Assembly: GCA_023389455.1 (NCBI GenBank)
Contig: JAEWEJ010000223.1
Span: 1 to 24,955, forward strand
Reading direction: 5' to 3'
DNA: 24,955 nt
Origin: Actinomycetes bacterium
GTDB lineage: Bacteria; Actinomycetota; Actinomycetes; Actinomycetales; Cellulomonadaceae
The translations under genes were made by a program, and so were the position numbers. The notes beneath the pieces were generated by a model. That model was not told the origin of the DNA and made no database searches. It was given only the letters and a program-made list of their open reading frames with translations. Shown here piece by piece: positions 6,847 to 14,829 of this stretch. Each line of letters opens with the position of its first letter. Within the stretch, counting starts at the first letter, position 1.

Positions 6847-8607
6847 ATGAGCACGTCCCTGCCCTCTGCCATGCCCACGACCTCCGACGCGGACACCAGC
6901 ACGTTCGCCGAGCTCGGCCTCGCGCCGGAGATCCTCAGCGCCGTCACGCGCCTCGGGTTCACCGCCCCCACCCCGGTGCAGGCCCGCACGATCCCGGCCC
7001 TGCTGTCCGGCCGTGACGTCGTGGGCGTGGCCCAGACCGGCACCGGCAAGACCGCCGCGTTCGGGCTGCCGCTGCTGCAGGCCGTGGACCCCGACATCGC
7101 CGCGGTGCAGGTCGTCGTCCTGACGCCGACGCGCGAGCTCGCGATGCAGGTCGCCGACGCGCTGTCCTCGTTCGCCGCCGACATGCCCGGCCTGCAGGTC
7201 GTGCCCGTGTACGGCGGGTCGCCCTTCGTCCCCCAGCAGCGGGCCCTCGCCCGTGGTGCCCAGGTCGTCGTCGGCACCCCCGGCCGCGTCATCGACCACA
7301 TCGAGCGGCGCACCCTGCGGCTCGAGGACGTGCGCTTCCTCGTGCTCGACGAGGCCGACGAGATGCTGCGGATGGGCTTCGCGGAGGACGTCGACAAGGT
7401 CCTGTCGGGTACGCCCGCCGGACGACAGGTCGCGCTGTTCTCGGCCACCATGCCGGCACCGATCCGCCGGGTCGCCGACAAGCACCTCAAGGACCCCGTG
7501 TCGGTCTCCGTGACGCGGCAGTCGTCCACGGTCGACGCGGTGAAGCAGTCCTTCGCGGTCGTGCCCTACCGCCACAAGGCCGGTGCGCTGGCCCGCGTGC
7601 TCGCGGTCAGCGACGCCGACGCCGCCATCGTCTTCGTGCGCACCCGCGAGGCCGCCGAGGAGATGGGCAACGCCCTCGTGCAGCGCGGGATCGCCGCCGC
7701 GCACATCTCCGGGGACGTCGCCCAGTCGGACCGGGAGCGGATCGTCGAGCGTCTGCGCTCCGGCGCGCTCGACGTCCTCGTGGCCACCGACGTCGCCGCC
7801 CGCGGCCTCGACGTGGAGCGCATCGGTCTCGTCGTGAACCTCGACCTGCCCCGCGAGGCGGAGTCGTACGTGCACCGCATCGGCCGCACCGGCCGCGCGG
7901 GCCGCACCGGTGAGGCGCTGACGTTCGTCACGCCTGCCGAGCGCTCCCGCCTGCGGCAGATCGAGCGGACCATCCGCACCACCCTCACCGAGATCGCCAT
8001 CCCGACGCCGGCCGAGGTCAGCGCCCACCGGGCGACCGCGATGCTGGCCCGGACCGCCGAGCGCCTCGCGGCCGGCCGCCTGGACGTCGTGCGCCAGGCC
8101 GTCGTCGAGCACCTCGCCGCGAACCCCGACCTCGACCCGGTCGACGTGCTGACCGCGGTCACCGCGCTGGCCGTCGGCGACACCGGCCCCGGTGCGGCGT
8201 CCGAGGTCGAGGACCTGGACGACGCCGTGCGCCGCGCCCGTGAGGCCCGCACCGACGACCCCCGCGGCGGGCACACCGCCGGGCCGCGGCGGCGTCCCGG
8301 GACCACCGGTCCCAGCGGACGGCCCCGCTACCGCGTCTCCATCGGCGAGCGTGACGGCCTGCAGCCCGGCGCGCTGGTCGGCGCGCTGACCAACGAGGGC
8401 GGCCTCACCGGCAAGGACGTCGGCAAGATCGACATCTTCGGCAGCTTCGCCCTCGTCGACATCCCGGACGGGCTGACCCCCGAGGTCGTCGACCGCCTCG
8501 GTCGTACCCGCGTGGCGGGTCGTCCGCTGCGCATCCGCCTGGACACCGGCCCGCAGGCGTCCCGCGGCCCGGCCCGCGGCGAGCGGACGCACCGCGCGCA
8601 CGCCTGA
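6847..8607 (+). CDS. deaD: DEAD-box ATP-dependent RNA helicase, DeaD/CsdA type
   Basis: This 586-aa helicase unwinds structured RNA, typically in ribosome assembly, mRNA turnover and cold adaptation. The motifs are intact and in order: F-x-x-PTPVQ Q-motif near residues 38-45, AQTGTGKT (62-69), PTREL, TPGR, DEAD (168-171), SAT (199-201), ARGLD and HRIGRTGR (343-350). A helical linker follows, then a charged Arg/Gly/Pro stretch, then a DbpA-type RNA-binding domain at about 494-570 (RYRVSIGERDGLQPGALVG and KIDIFGSFALVDIP). The C-terminus is basic. This architecture marks the DeaD group rather than RhlE or SrmB. The ribosome site is poor; translation may depend on leader structure or on an upstream reading frame. 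A strong hairpin terminator follows. Confidence 0.95.
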   Translation: MSTSLPSAMPTTSDADTSTFAELGLAPEILSAVTRLGFTAPTPVQARTIPALLSGRDVVGVAQTGTGKTAAFGLPLLQAVDPDIAAVQVVVLTPTRELAMQVADALSSFAADMPGLQVVPVYGGSPFVPQQRALARGAQVVVGTPGRVIDHIERRTLRLEDVRFLVLDEADEMLRMGFAEDVDKVLSGTPAGRQVALFSATMPAPIRRVADKHLKDPVSVSVTRQSSTVDAVKQSFAVVPYRHKAGALARVLAVSDADAAIVFVRTREAAEEMGNALVQRGIAAAHISGDVAQSDRERIVERLRSGALDVLVATDVAARGLDVERIGLVVNLDLPREAESYVHRIGRTGRAGRTGEALTFVTPAERSRLRQIERTIRTTLTEIAIPTPAEVSAHRATAMLARTAERLAAGRLDVVRQAVVEHLAANPDLDPVDVLTAVTALAVGDTGPGAASEVEDLDDAVRRAREARTDDPRGGHTAGPRRRPGTTGPSGRPRYRVSIGERDGLQPGALVGALTNEGGLTGKDVGKIDIFGSFALVDIPDGLTPEVVDRLGRTRVAGRPLRIRLDTGPQASRGPARGERTHRAHA

Positions 8608-8618
8608 CCCGCAGCACC

Positions 8619-8654
8619 ACGACGGGGCGTCACCTCACGGTGACGCCCCGTCGT
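8619..8654. terminator. Bidirectional hairpin terminator between convergent genes
   Basis: A perfect 16-bp stem (8619-8634 with 8639-8654) encloses the loop TCAC. It lies 12 bases after the helicase stop and about 70 bases past the convergent sensor gene, so it can serve both. There is no long T-run, as is usual in high-GC actinobacteria. Confidence 0.75.
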
Positions 8655-8725
8655 CGTGCGAGCGACCCGCACCACCCGGTGCCGTCCGGCCCGTCGGACG
8701 ACGAGCCGGACGCGAGGGCAGGTCC

Positions 8726-11389
8726 TCAGCGCACCGCCGTGTTGCGAGGGTCCGTGCGGGTCTGCCCCCGCAGCAGCACGATGTCCGCCTCGCGCAGCAC
8801 CTCGGTCACGTCCCGCATGCCGCGCACGGACCCGATCACGCCGATCGCGATGCGCGGCCCGATCTCGCGGCGCAGCCGCTCGAGCAGCTCGGTGAGCCGG
8901 TCCGGCATGCCCCCGGCGCCCACGTCGTCGACGAGGATCGCGAAGTCGTCCTCGCCCGTGCGTGCCGTGGTGTCGCCCTCGCGCAGCGGGCGCCGCAGCT
9001 GCCGGACGACCTCCCGGTGCACGTCGGGCGCGTGGTCGTCGTCCCGGGCCGAGGCTCCCCCGTCGACGACGCGCACGAACGCGACGGCGCAGTCGTACGC
9101 CGCCGAGCGACGGCAGCGCAGCAGCGCGGCGCCGAGGCGGTCGAGGAACAGCAGCCGGTTCACCAGCCCCGTCTCCGGGTCGTGCAGCGCGTCACGCTGC
9201 AACGCGATCTCCGCCTCCTTGCGCTCGGTCACGTCGACGAGCGTCCCCACGAGCCGCGCCGGGCACCCGGCGTCGTCCAGCACCGTCACCGCGCGGCACA
9301 TCATCCACCGGTAGTCACCGGACTGCGTCCGCACACGGTGCTCGAGCTCCAGGGGCGTCCCGCAGCCCGCGAGCTGTGCCGCGATCGCGGCCGACAGCTC
9401 GTCGCGGTCCGCCGGGTGCACCCGTTCCAGCCACTCCGACGGCTGGTCGCCGATGACGTCCTCCGCGTACCCGAGCGTCTGCTTCCAGCGCGGCGAGTAG
9501 TAGACCGCGCCGGCCGACACGTCCCAGTCCCAGGTGCCGTCGTGCGCCGCCATCGAGGCCAGCGCGTACCGCTCCTCGCTCTCACGCACCGTGTCCGCCA
9601 GGGCCCGCTCCCGCGCGGCCGCCTGCTCCAGCGCCTTGCGCTGCTCGCGCAACGAGCCCAGCAGCCGCTCCTGGTCCAGCGCGACCGCGAGCAGCGCCGC
9701 CCAGTGGTTGAACCTGTCCCGGGGCTGGGTGGCGCGCGTCTCGACGGTCCCGTCGATCGCGAGCAGACCCCAGTCGCTGCCACCGAAGGTGACCGGTACG
9801 ACGAAGGTGAGCTCGTTGGAGCCCACCGTGCCGGCCCGCGTGAGCGCCGGCGGCGGGAACTGGCTGGCGGTGGTCCGCACGCCGACCAGCCGCGAGAGCG
9901 TCCCGCTCGTGTCGTGCACGCCGACGATCTCCATCTCGCGGTCCCCCGGACCCCGGTCGCTGCCGACCCACAGCCCCAGGCAGGCGTGCCCGCGCACGCC
10001 GCGAGGCAGCCAGCCGAGCGCCCGCGGGCTCGCGCCGTCGCCGCGCAGCAGGTCCATGTCGACCTCGTACTGGTCCACGATCGTCCGCTCGAGCTGGCCG
10101 CTGCGGGCGAGCATCGCGCGCGTGCAGCCCTTCGTCACGGCCAGCAGCACGTCGGTCACGGCACGGCGCACCGCGGGCTCGTACGCCGCGCGGGCCTCGC
10201 CCAGCGAGGCGACCCGCCGCCGCTCGACGGCACGCAGGACCGTGACCATCTGCTCGAGGGCCTCGGGGTGCGGCTGGAGCGCGGCCGTGAGGTCGGACAG
10301 CCGGCCGAGTGCCGCGGGCGTCGGTGACACACCCCGCTCCGCCGCCACCTCCACCGGCTCCTCGACGGCCCGCCACCACGCCTCGCGCGCGTCGGGCCCG
10401 GTGCGCCGTGACACGGCGGACCCGGCGGGGCCGGCGAACGCAGCCTCCGAGAGGCGGCGCAGCAGCTCCGACCCCGTCCCGTCCTCGCCGGCCGCGCCCG
10501 GGGACGTCACCTCGGTGCACCCGCACGACTCGCGCACCACCAGGGAGGACGGCACCCGGTGCTCGCCGGGCGCGACGTCGTCGCCGCGCATCCGCGCCAG
10601 CAGCAGACCCACCGCGTGCTCGCCGACACGGCCGAAGTGGGCGTCCACGGTCGACAGCCGCGGGCTCACGCGCGCCCCGGAGTCCGCGTGGTCGAACGCG
10701 ACGACGGCCTGGTCCCGCGGCAGGACCAGGCCGTGCGAGCGCAGCGCCCGCTGGAACCCGACCGCGTTGCGGTCGGTCGCCGCGATCACCGCGGTCGTCG
10801 GTGTGCCGGACTGCAGCATGCGCGCCGCGGCGTCCGCCCCGCCCTGCTCCTGGTTGTCCGACGCCTCGTACCACCACGAGTCGTCCGACTCGATGCCGTG
10901 CTCCGCCAGCGTCGTGCGGTAGGCCGCGAACCGCTCACGCATGTCCCGCTGGCCCAGGTTGCCGAGGAAGCCGATCGAGCTGTGGCCGTGCCACAGCAGG
11001 TGCTCGACCGCCGCCCGCACCCCGCCGACGTTGTCCGGGACGACCACGGGGTCGTCGGGGTGCGCCGGGTCCTCGCTGATGAGGACCACCGGCACGCCCC
11101 ACTCCCGCACCGCGGCGAGCCGGTCCGGGCTCAGCGACTTGCCGATCACCACCAGGCCGTCGACAGCGCCGAGCGCGACCGGGGTGTCCAGCACGGAGTC
11201 CTCGGGGTAGCGCTCGCGATCGAGGCCCGCCGGATAGGTCTGGACCGCGACGACGCGGTGCCCGACCCCCCGCGCAGCTCGCGCAACCCCGGCGATCAGA
11301 GCCCCGAAGTAGAACCCTCCGACGACCGGGGACAGGACGCCGATCGTCCGACGCACCGTGGCGGGAACCCCGCGTCGGACCGTCACCAT
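8726..11389 (-). CDS. LacI-type sensor fused to PAS and degenerate GGDEF domain
   Basis: This is an 887-aa soluble protein with no signal peptide or membrane segment. Residues 14-290 form a LacI/periplasmic-binding-protein-3 ligand domain without the DNA-binding helix-turn-helix (from RRTIGVLSPVVGGFYFG to SSLVVRESCGC). A helical and GAF-like region follows (about 300-570), then a coiled coil. A PAS domain spans about 605-725 (WDWDVSAGAVYYSPRW, HPADRDEL, GTLVDVTERKEAE). The C-terminus is a GGDEF domain opening with DPETGLVNRLLFLDRL. Its active site is GEDDF (812-816) and the metal-binding DxD stretch is replaced by RVV, so it should not make c-di-GMP. The I-site RxxD survives as REGD (803-806). 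The likely role is a cytoplasmic sugar and c-di-GMP sensor. The ATG at 11389 follows GAGGTG; the frame remains open to a GTG at 11440. Confidence 0.85.
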   Translation of the reverse strand: MVTVRRGVPATVRRTIGVLSPVVGGFYFGALIAGVARAARGVGHRVVAVQTYPAGLDRERYPEDSVLDTPVALGAVDGLVVIGKSLSPDRLAAVREWGVPVVLISEDPAHPDDPVVVPDNVGGVRAAVEHLLWHGHSSIGFLGNLGQRDMRERFAAYRTTLAEHGIESDDSWWYEASDNQEQGGADAAARMLQSGTPTTAVIAATDRNAVGFQRALRSHGLVLPRDQAVVAFDHADSGARVSPRLSTVDAHFGRVGEHAVGLLLARMRGDDVAPGEHRVPSSLVVRESCGCTEVTSPGAAGEDGTGSELLRRLSEAAFAGPAGSAVSRRTGPDAREAWWRAVEEPVEVAAERGVSPTPAALGRLSDLTAALQPHPEALEQMVTVLRAVERRRVASLGEARAAYEPAVRRAVTDVLLAVTKGCTRAMLARSGQLERTIVDQYEVDMDLLRGDGASPRALGWLPRGVRGHACLGLWVGSDRGPGDREMEIVGVHDTSGTLSRLVGVRTTASQFPPPALTRAGTVGSNELTFVVPVTFGGSDWGLLAIDGTVETRATQPRDRFNHWAALLAVALDQERLLGSLREQRKALEQAAARERALADTVRESEERYALASMAAHDGTWDWDVSAGAVYYSPRWKQTLGYAEDVIGDQPSEWLERVHPADRDELSAAIAAQLAGCGTPLELEHRVRTQSGDYRWMMCRAVTVLDDAGCPARLVGTLVDVTERKEAEIALQRDALHDPETGLVNRLLFLDRLGAALLRCRRSAAYDCAVAFVRVVDGGASARDDDHAPDVHREVVRQLRRPLREGDTTARTGEDDFAILVDDVGAGGMPDRLTELLERLRREIGPRIAIGVIGSVRGMRDVTEVLREADIVLLRGQTRTDPRNTAVR

Positions 11390-11457
11390 CTTCCACACCT
11401 CGCCCACACCGTCGGAGTCGAGCTGATGCTTTTCACCCACATCGGGCGCAACACTAG

Positions 11458-11471
11458 GTGATCGTGGTCAC
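11458..11471. promoter_or_regulatory. Imperfect palindrome over the LacI-regulator start, possible operator
   Basis: GTGATCGTGGTCAC is a 14-base inverted repeat with two mismatched pairs plus a non-palindromic centre; the outer GTGA/TCAC arms pair perfectly. It covers the start codon of the LacI gene, within reach of both divergent promoters. Autoregulatory LacI operators often lie in such places. This is pattern only. Confidence 0.22.
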
Positions 11472-12558
11472 TCCTGCACATGACACCGGCAAAGATGCTG
11501 TCTCTCCGACGACCGGGGCACAGCCCGTTCTCGGCGGCCCTGGCGCCCGCCGACCGACGATCACCGACGTCGCCAAGGCCGCGGGGGTGTCCATCGCCGT
11601 CGTGTCCTACGCGCTGAACGGACGCCCCGGCGTGTCCGCGGCCACCCGAGAACGGGTGCTGCGCGTCGCCGACGAGTTCGGGTGGCGCCCCAGCGCCGCC
11701 GCCCGCTCCATGCGCTCGGGCCCGCGGGCCGTCGGGCTCGTGGTCGACCGCGGCCTGACGGGCGCCGTCGGCTACGGCGCGCACGTCCTGGAGTTCGTCG
11801 TCGCACTCCAGGACGTGCTCGCGACCCGCGGGCTGGCGCTGGTGCTCCAGGTGGTCGACGACCTGCCCGCGGCCGTCGTGCTGTACGGCGAGTGGTGGGC
11901 CGAGCGGCGGTTCGACGTCATGGTCGTCACCGACGTGCGCACCGAGGACCCGCGTCTGGACGCGCTGCGCAGGCTGCGGATCCCGGCCGTGGTGGTCGGG
12001 GCCGGTGACGTGCCCGGCGAGGTCGCCAACGTGCGCGTCGACGACGAGCAGGCCGCCGAGCGGGTGGGGCGCTACCTCATCGAGCTGGGTCACCGGCACG
12101 TCGGGGCCGTGACGGGGCCGGCCTCGCTGCTGCGCACCCGGTCCCGGGTCGCCGGCCTCGAGCGGGCGCTCGACGCGGGCGGCGGTGCCCTGACGCACGA
12201 ACCGACCGGGGGCTCGCCCGAGGAGGCCGCGGCCGCGGCCCGACGCCTGCTGACCGGTGACCGGCCGCCGTCGGCGGTGGTGTTCGACACCGACCACATG
12301 GCGGTCGCGGCGCTCGACGTCGCGCGGCGCACGGGCCTGGCGGTGCCGTGGGACGTCTCCATCGTGGCCCTGTCGGACTCGGCCCTGTGCCGCCTGGCCA
12401 CGCCGTCGATCACGGCGCTGCCCTCGGTCCAGGCGGAGCTGGGTGCCGCCGTCGGCCAGGCCGTGCTGTCGGTCCTCGACGCGCAGGGGGCCCCCGTGCG
12501 GCAGATCGAGGTCGGCGGGCTGGCCGTCCGGGGCAGCACGGGTCCGCGCTCGCGGTGA
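11458..12558 (+). CDS. LacI-family transcriptional regulator
   Basis: This 366-aa regulator has a poorly conserved N-terminal extension of about 30 residues. A classic LacI helix-turn-helix with hinge follows: TITDVAKAAGVSIAVVSYAL, NGRPGVSAATRERVLRVAD and RPSAAARSMRSG. A periplasmic-binding-protein-like effector domain runs to the C-terminus (about residues 85-360), with VRVDDEQAAERVGRYLIELGH and AVVFDTDHMAVAAL. It is divergent from the LacI-sensor/GGDEF gene and directly upstream of two cellulase genes, so regulation of cellulose or oligosaccharide use is the natural guess. It is not obviously CelR/CebR: the TGGGAGCGCTCCCA operator of that group is not seen here. The start is uncertain (GTG at 11458 or 11464), because no good ribosome site is present. 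Confidence 0.88.
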   Translation: MIVVTPAHDTGKDAVSPTTGAQPVLGGPGARRPTITDVAKAAGVSIAVVSYALNGRPGVSAATRERVLRVADEFGWRPSAAARSMRSGPRAVGLVVDRGLTGAVGYGAHVLEFVVALQDVLATRGLALVLQVVDDLPAAVVLYGEWWAERRFDVMVVTDVRTEDPRLDALRRLRIPAVVVGAGDVPGEVANVRVDDEQAAERVGRYLIELGHRHVGAVTGPASLLRTRSRVAGLERALDAGGGALTHEPTGGSPEEAAAAARRLLTGDRPPSAVVFDTDHMAVAALDVARRTGLAVPWDVSIVALSDSALCRLATPSITALPSVQAELGAAVGQAVLSVLDAQGAPVRQIEVGGLAVRGSTGPRSR

Positions 12559-12560
12559 GG

Positions 12561-12610
12561 CCCCGGGTCGCGGCGCATGTGTGCGTTCACGTGGCCGCGA
12601 CCTGGGGTTT
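12561..12610 (+). terminator. Intrinsic terminator of the LacI-regulator gene
   Basis: A 14-bp stem (12561-12574 with 12594-12607, one G-T pair) has a 19-base loop and is followed by TTT. It starts two bases past the stop codon of the regulator and separates it from the GH6 gene. Confidence 0.65.
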
Positions 12611-12664
12611 CGTCGCGTGAGGACGCCTGCACCAAGGTCACGATCAGGTAACGGGCCGCTGCCT

Positions 12665-12698
12665 AAACGATTTGACCCGGTCCGGCCCACCCGGTCCG
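12665..12698 (+). promoter_or_regulatory. Candidate LacI-type operator and -35 region upstream of the GH6 gene
   Basis: AAACGATTT (12665-12673) fits the AAACGNTTT core of many LacI-family operators and is the most AT-rich stretch of the 241-base gap. TTGACC (12672-12677), a good -35, overlaps its end. The decamer ACCCGGTCCG then occurs twice, at 12675-12684 and 12689-12698, 14 bases apart. No TANNNT box lies at 16-19 bases, so the promoter itself is unproven. Confidence 0.35.
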
Positions 12699-12799
12699 CG
12701 TGATGGATTCCGCAGCAGTCGTCGTGGACACGTCTGCGGCGGCTCGCACCCGTCGCCGCCGAGGGCCGGGTGCGACCGACCACCCCCCGGAGGACCCGC

Positions 12800-14701
12800 G
12801 TGTCCACACACGGCAATGGAACGGCACGAGGGCGCTGGCGCGCCGTCGCGACCGTCGCGACAGCAACGGCGCTCGTCGCGGTGCCGCTGACGCTCAGCAG
12901 CACGGCAGCGACAGCAGCCGAGGCCCACGTCGACAACCCCTACGCCGGCGCCAAGCAGTACGTGAACCCCACGTGGGCGGCGACGGTTGAGAGCGCTGCC
13001 ACACGTGCCGGCGACCCGACCCTGGCCGCCCAGATGCGCACCGTCGCGAAGCAGCCGACGGCGGTCTGGATGGACCGGATCAGCGCCATCACGGGCAACG
13101 CCGACGGCAACGGCCTGAAGTACCACCTGGACGAGGCCGTCAAGCAGAAGACCGGCAGCACTCCCCTGGTCTTCAACCTCGTCATCTACAACCTGCCCGG
13201 CCGCGACTGCTTCGCGCTGGCGTCGAACGGCGAGCTGCCTGCCACCGACGCGGGGCTCGCGCGCTACCAGAGCGAGTACATCGACCCCATCGTCGACCTG
13301 CTCTCGGACTCCAAGTACGCGGACCTCCGGATCGCCGCGACGATCGAGCCCGACTCGCTGCCCAACCTCGTCACGAACATGTCCGAGTCCACCTGCCAGG
13401 CCTCGGCGCCGTACTACCGCCAGGGCGTCAAGTACGCGCTCGACGAGCTCAAGACGCTCGACAACGTCTACACGTACCTCGACGCGGCGCACTCGGGCTG
13501 GCTCGGGTGGGACTCGAACTCGGGCCCGACCGCCAAGCTCTTCGCCGAGGTCGCCAAGACCACCAAGAAGGGCTTCGCGTCGGTCGACGGCTTCGTGACC
13601 AACACGGCCAACAGCACGCCGCTGGCCGAGCCGTTCCTCACGGACCCGACCCTGACCGTCGGTGGCAACCCGGTCCGCTCGGCGAAGTTCTACGAGTGGA
13701 ACTCCGACTTCGGTGAGCACGCCTGGACGGCGCAGCTGCACCGCCTGCTCGTGGCCGAGGGCTTCCCGGCCTCGACCGGCATGCTCATCGACACGTCCCG
13801 CAACGGCTGGGGCGGCCCGGACCGTCCCACGAAGGTCTCGACGAGCACCAACCTCGAGACGTACGTGAACGAGTCGCGCATCGACCGCCGCACCCACCGC
13901 GGCGCCTGGTGCAACCCGCTCGGCGCCGGCATCGGCGAGCTGCCGACGGCCACGCCGTCCGGCGCACCTGCCGCGTCGCACCTCGACGCGTACGTCTGGA
14001 TCAAGCCCCCGGGCGAGTCCGACGGTGCGTCGAAGGAGATCGCGAACGACCAGGGCAAGAGCTTCGACCGCATGTGCGACCCGACCTACGTCGCCTCCAA
14101 GCTGGCGAACAACCTGACCGGCGCCACGCCGGACGCCCCGCTGGCCGGCCAGTGGTTCGAGGCCCAGTTCAAGACGCTCGTCAAGAACGCGTACCCGGTC
14201 ATCCCGGCGAACGGCACGGACCCCGTCCCGACGCCCACCCCGACCCCGACGGTGTCGCCGACCCCCACGGTCAGCCCCACCCCGACGGTCAGCCCGACCC
14301 CCACGGTGTCGCCGACCCCCACGGTCAGCCCCACCCCGACGGTGTCGCCGACCCCCACGGTCAGCCCCACCCCGAACCCGGTCGGTGCGTGCTCGGTGAG
14401 CTACACCGCCAACAGCTGGAACAACGGCTTCACGGCGTCCGTGAAGGTCACCAACCGCTCGGCCTCGGCCCTCAGCGGCTGGAACCTGCAGTTCACCCTC
14501 GCCAACGGCCAGCAGGTCCAGCAGGGCTGGAGCGCGACATGGTCGCAGTCCGGCTCGACCGTGACGGCCACGAACGCGGCCTGGAACGGCTCGCTCGCGG
14601 CGGGCGGCTCGGTGGACATCGGCTTCAACGGTTCGCACTCCGGGACGAACAACGCGCCGACCTCGTTCACGCTGAACGGCGCCACCTGCACCATCGGCTG
14701 A
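12800..14701 (+). CDS. Secreted GH6 exo-cellulase (cellobiohydrolase) with CBM2
   Basis: This 633-aa secreted enzyme hydrolyses cellulose with inversion, releasing cellobiose. A signal peptide covers about residues 1-40 (basic start, hydrophobic core, cleavage near ATAA-EAHVD). The GH6 domain spans about 42-470. The candidate acid D185 lies in IEPDSLPN and the second conserved Asp, D136, in YNLPGRDC; DAAHSGWLGW and DTSRNGWGGP line the tunnel. The sequence follows Cellulomonas fimi CbhA and Thermobifida Cel6B, both exo-acting. A PT/TVSPTP linker leads to a C-terminal CBM2 (about 530-633) with the family's spaced tryptophans and end cysteines. CbhA has three fibronectin modules in place of this simple linker. 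The GTG at 12800 follows GGAGG. Its position beside a LacI regulator suggests sugar control. Confidence 0.95.
   Translation: MSTHGNGTARGRWRAVATVATATALVAVPLTLSSTAATAAEAHVDNPYAGAKQYVNPTWAATVESAATRAGDPTLAAQMRTVAKQPTAVWMDRISAITGNADGNGLKYHLDEAVKQKTGSTPLVFNLVIYNLPGRDCFALASNGELPATDAGLARYQSEYIDPIVDLLSDSKYADLRIAATIEPDSLPNLVTNMSESTCQASAPYYRQGVKYALDELKTLDNVYTYLDAAHSGWLGWDSNSGPTAKLFAEVAKTTKKGFASVDGFVTNTANSTPLAEPFLTDPTLTVGGNPVRSAKFYEWNSDFGEHAWTAQLHRLLVAEGFPASTGMLIDTSRNGWGGPDRPTKVSTSTNLETYVNESRIDRRTHRGAWCNPLGAGIGELPTATPSGAPAASHLDAYVWIKPPGESDGASKEIANDQGKSFDRMCDPTYVASKLANNLTGATPDAPLAGQWFEAQFKTLVKNAYPVIPANGTDPVPTPTPTPTVSPTPTVSPTPTVSPTPTVSPTPTVSPTPTVSPTPTVSPTPNPVGACSVSYTANSWNNGFTASVKVTNRSASALSGWNLQFTLANGQQVQQGWSATWSQSGSTVTATNAAWNGSLAAGGSVDIGFNGSHSGTNNAPTSFTLNGATCTIG
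14249..14374 (+). repeat. 18-bp tandem repeat coding the TVSPTP linker
   Basis: Seven copies of an 18-base unit encode seven TVSPTP hexapeptides between the GH6 catalytic domain and its CBM2. Two DNA versions of the unit alternate, differing at synonymous positions and between TCG and AGC serine codons. Such linkers are flexible and usually O-glycosylated in Cellulomonas. Copy number may vary between strains. Confidence 0.9.
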
Positions 14702-14733
14702 CGAGCCGGGCGGACAACCACCGCCTGACGTGA

Positions 14734-14773
14734 CGAAGGGGCCCTCCCGGACCAGTCCGGGAGGGCCCCTTCG
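14734..14773 (+). terminator. Intrinsic terminator between the GH6 and GH5 genes
   Basis: A perfect 18-bp stem (14734-14751 with 14756-14773) has the loop CCAG. It lies 33 bases past the GH6 stop. It implies the GH5 gene is mostly transcribed separately, yet only 56 bases remain for a GH5 promoter, so partial readthrough is possible. Confidence 0.8.
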
Positions 14774-14829
14774 ACGGCGGGGCCCTCGCCCCGCGCCCCT
14801 CCCTCCGTCACGCACTCCCCAGGAGAACC

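Noticed and set aside
6757..8601. A 614-codon minus-strand frame opposite the helicase
   Set aside because: The plus-strand helicase has every DEAD-box motif; the antisense product is low-complexity.
14734..14773. Possible CelR-type operator (long palindrome upstream of the GH5 gene)
   Set aside because: The 18-bp stem with a 4-base loop right after a stop codon reads as a terminator and does not resemble TGGGAGCGCTCCCA.
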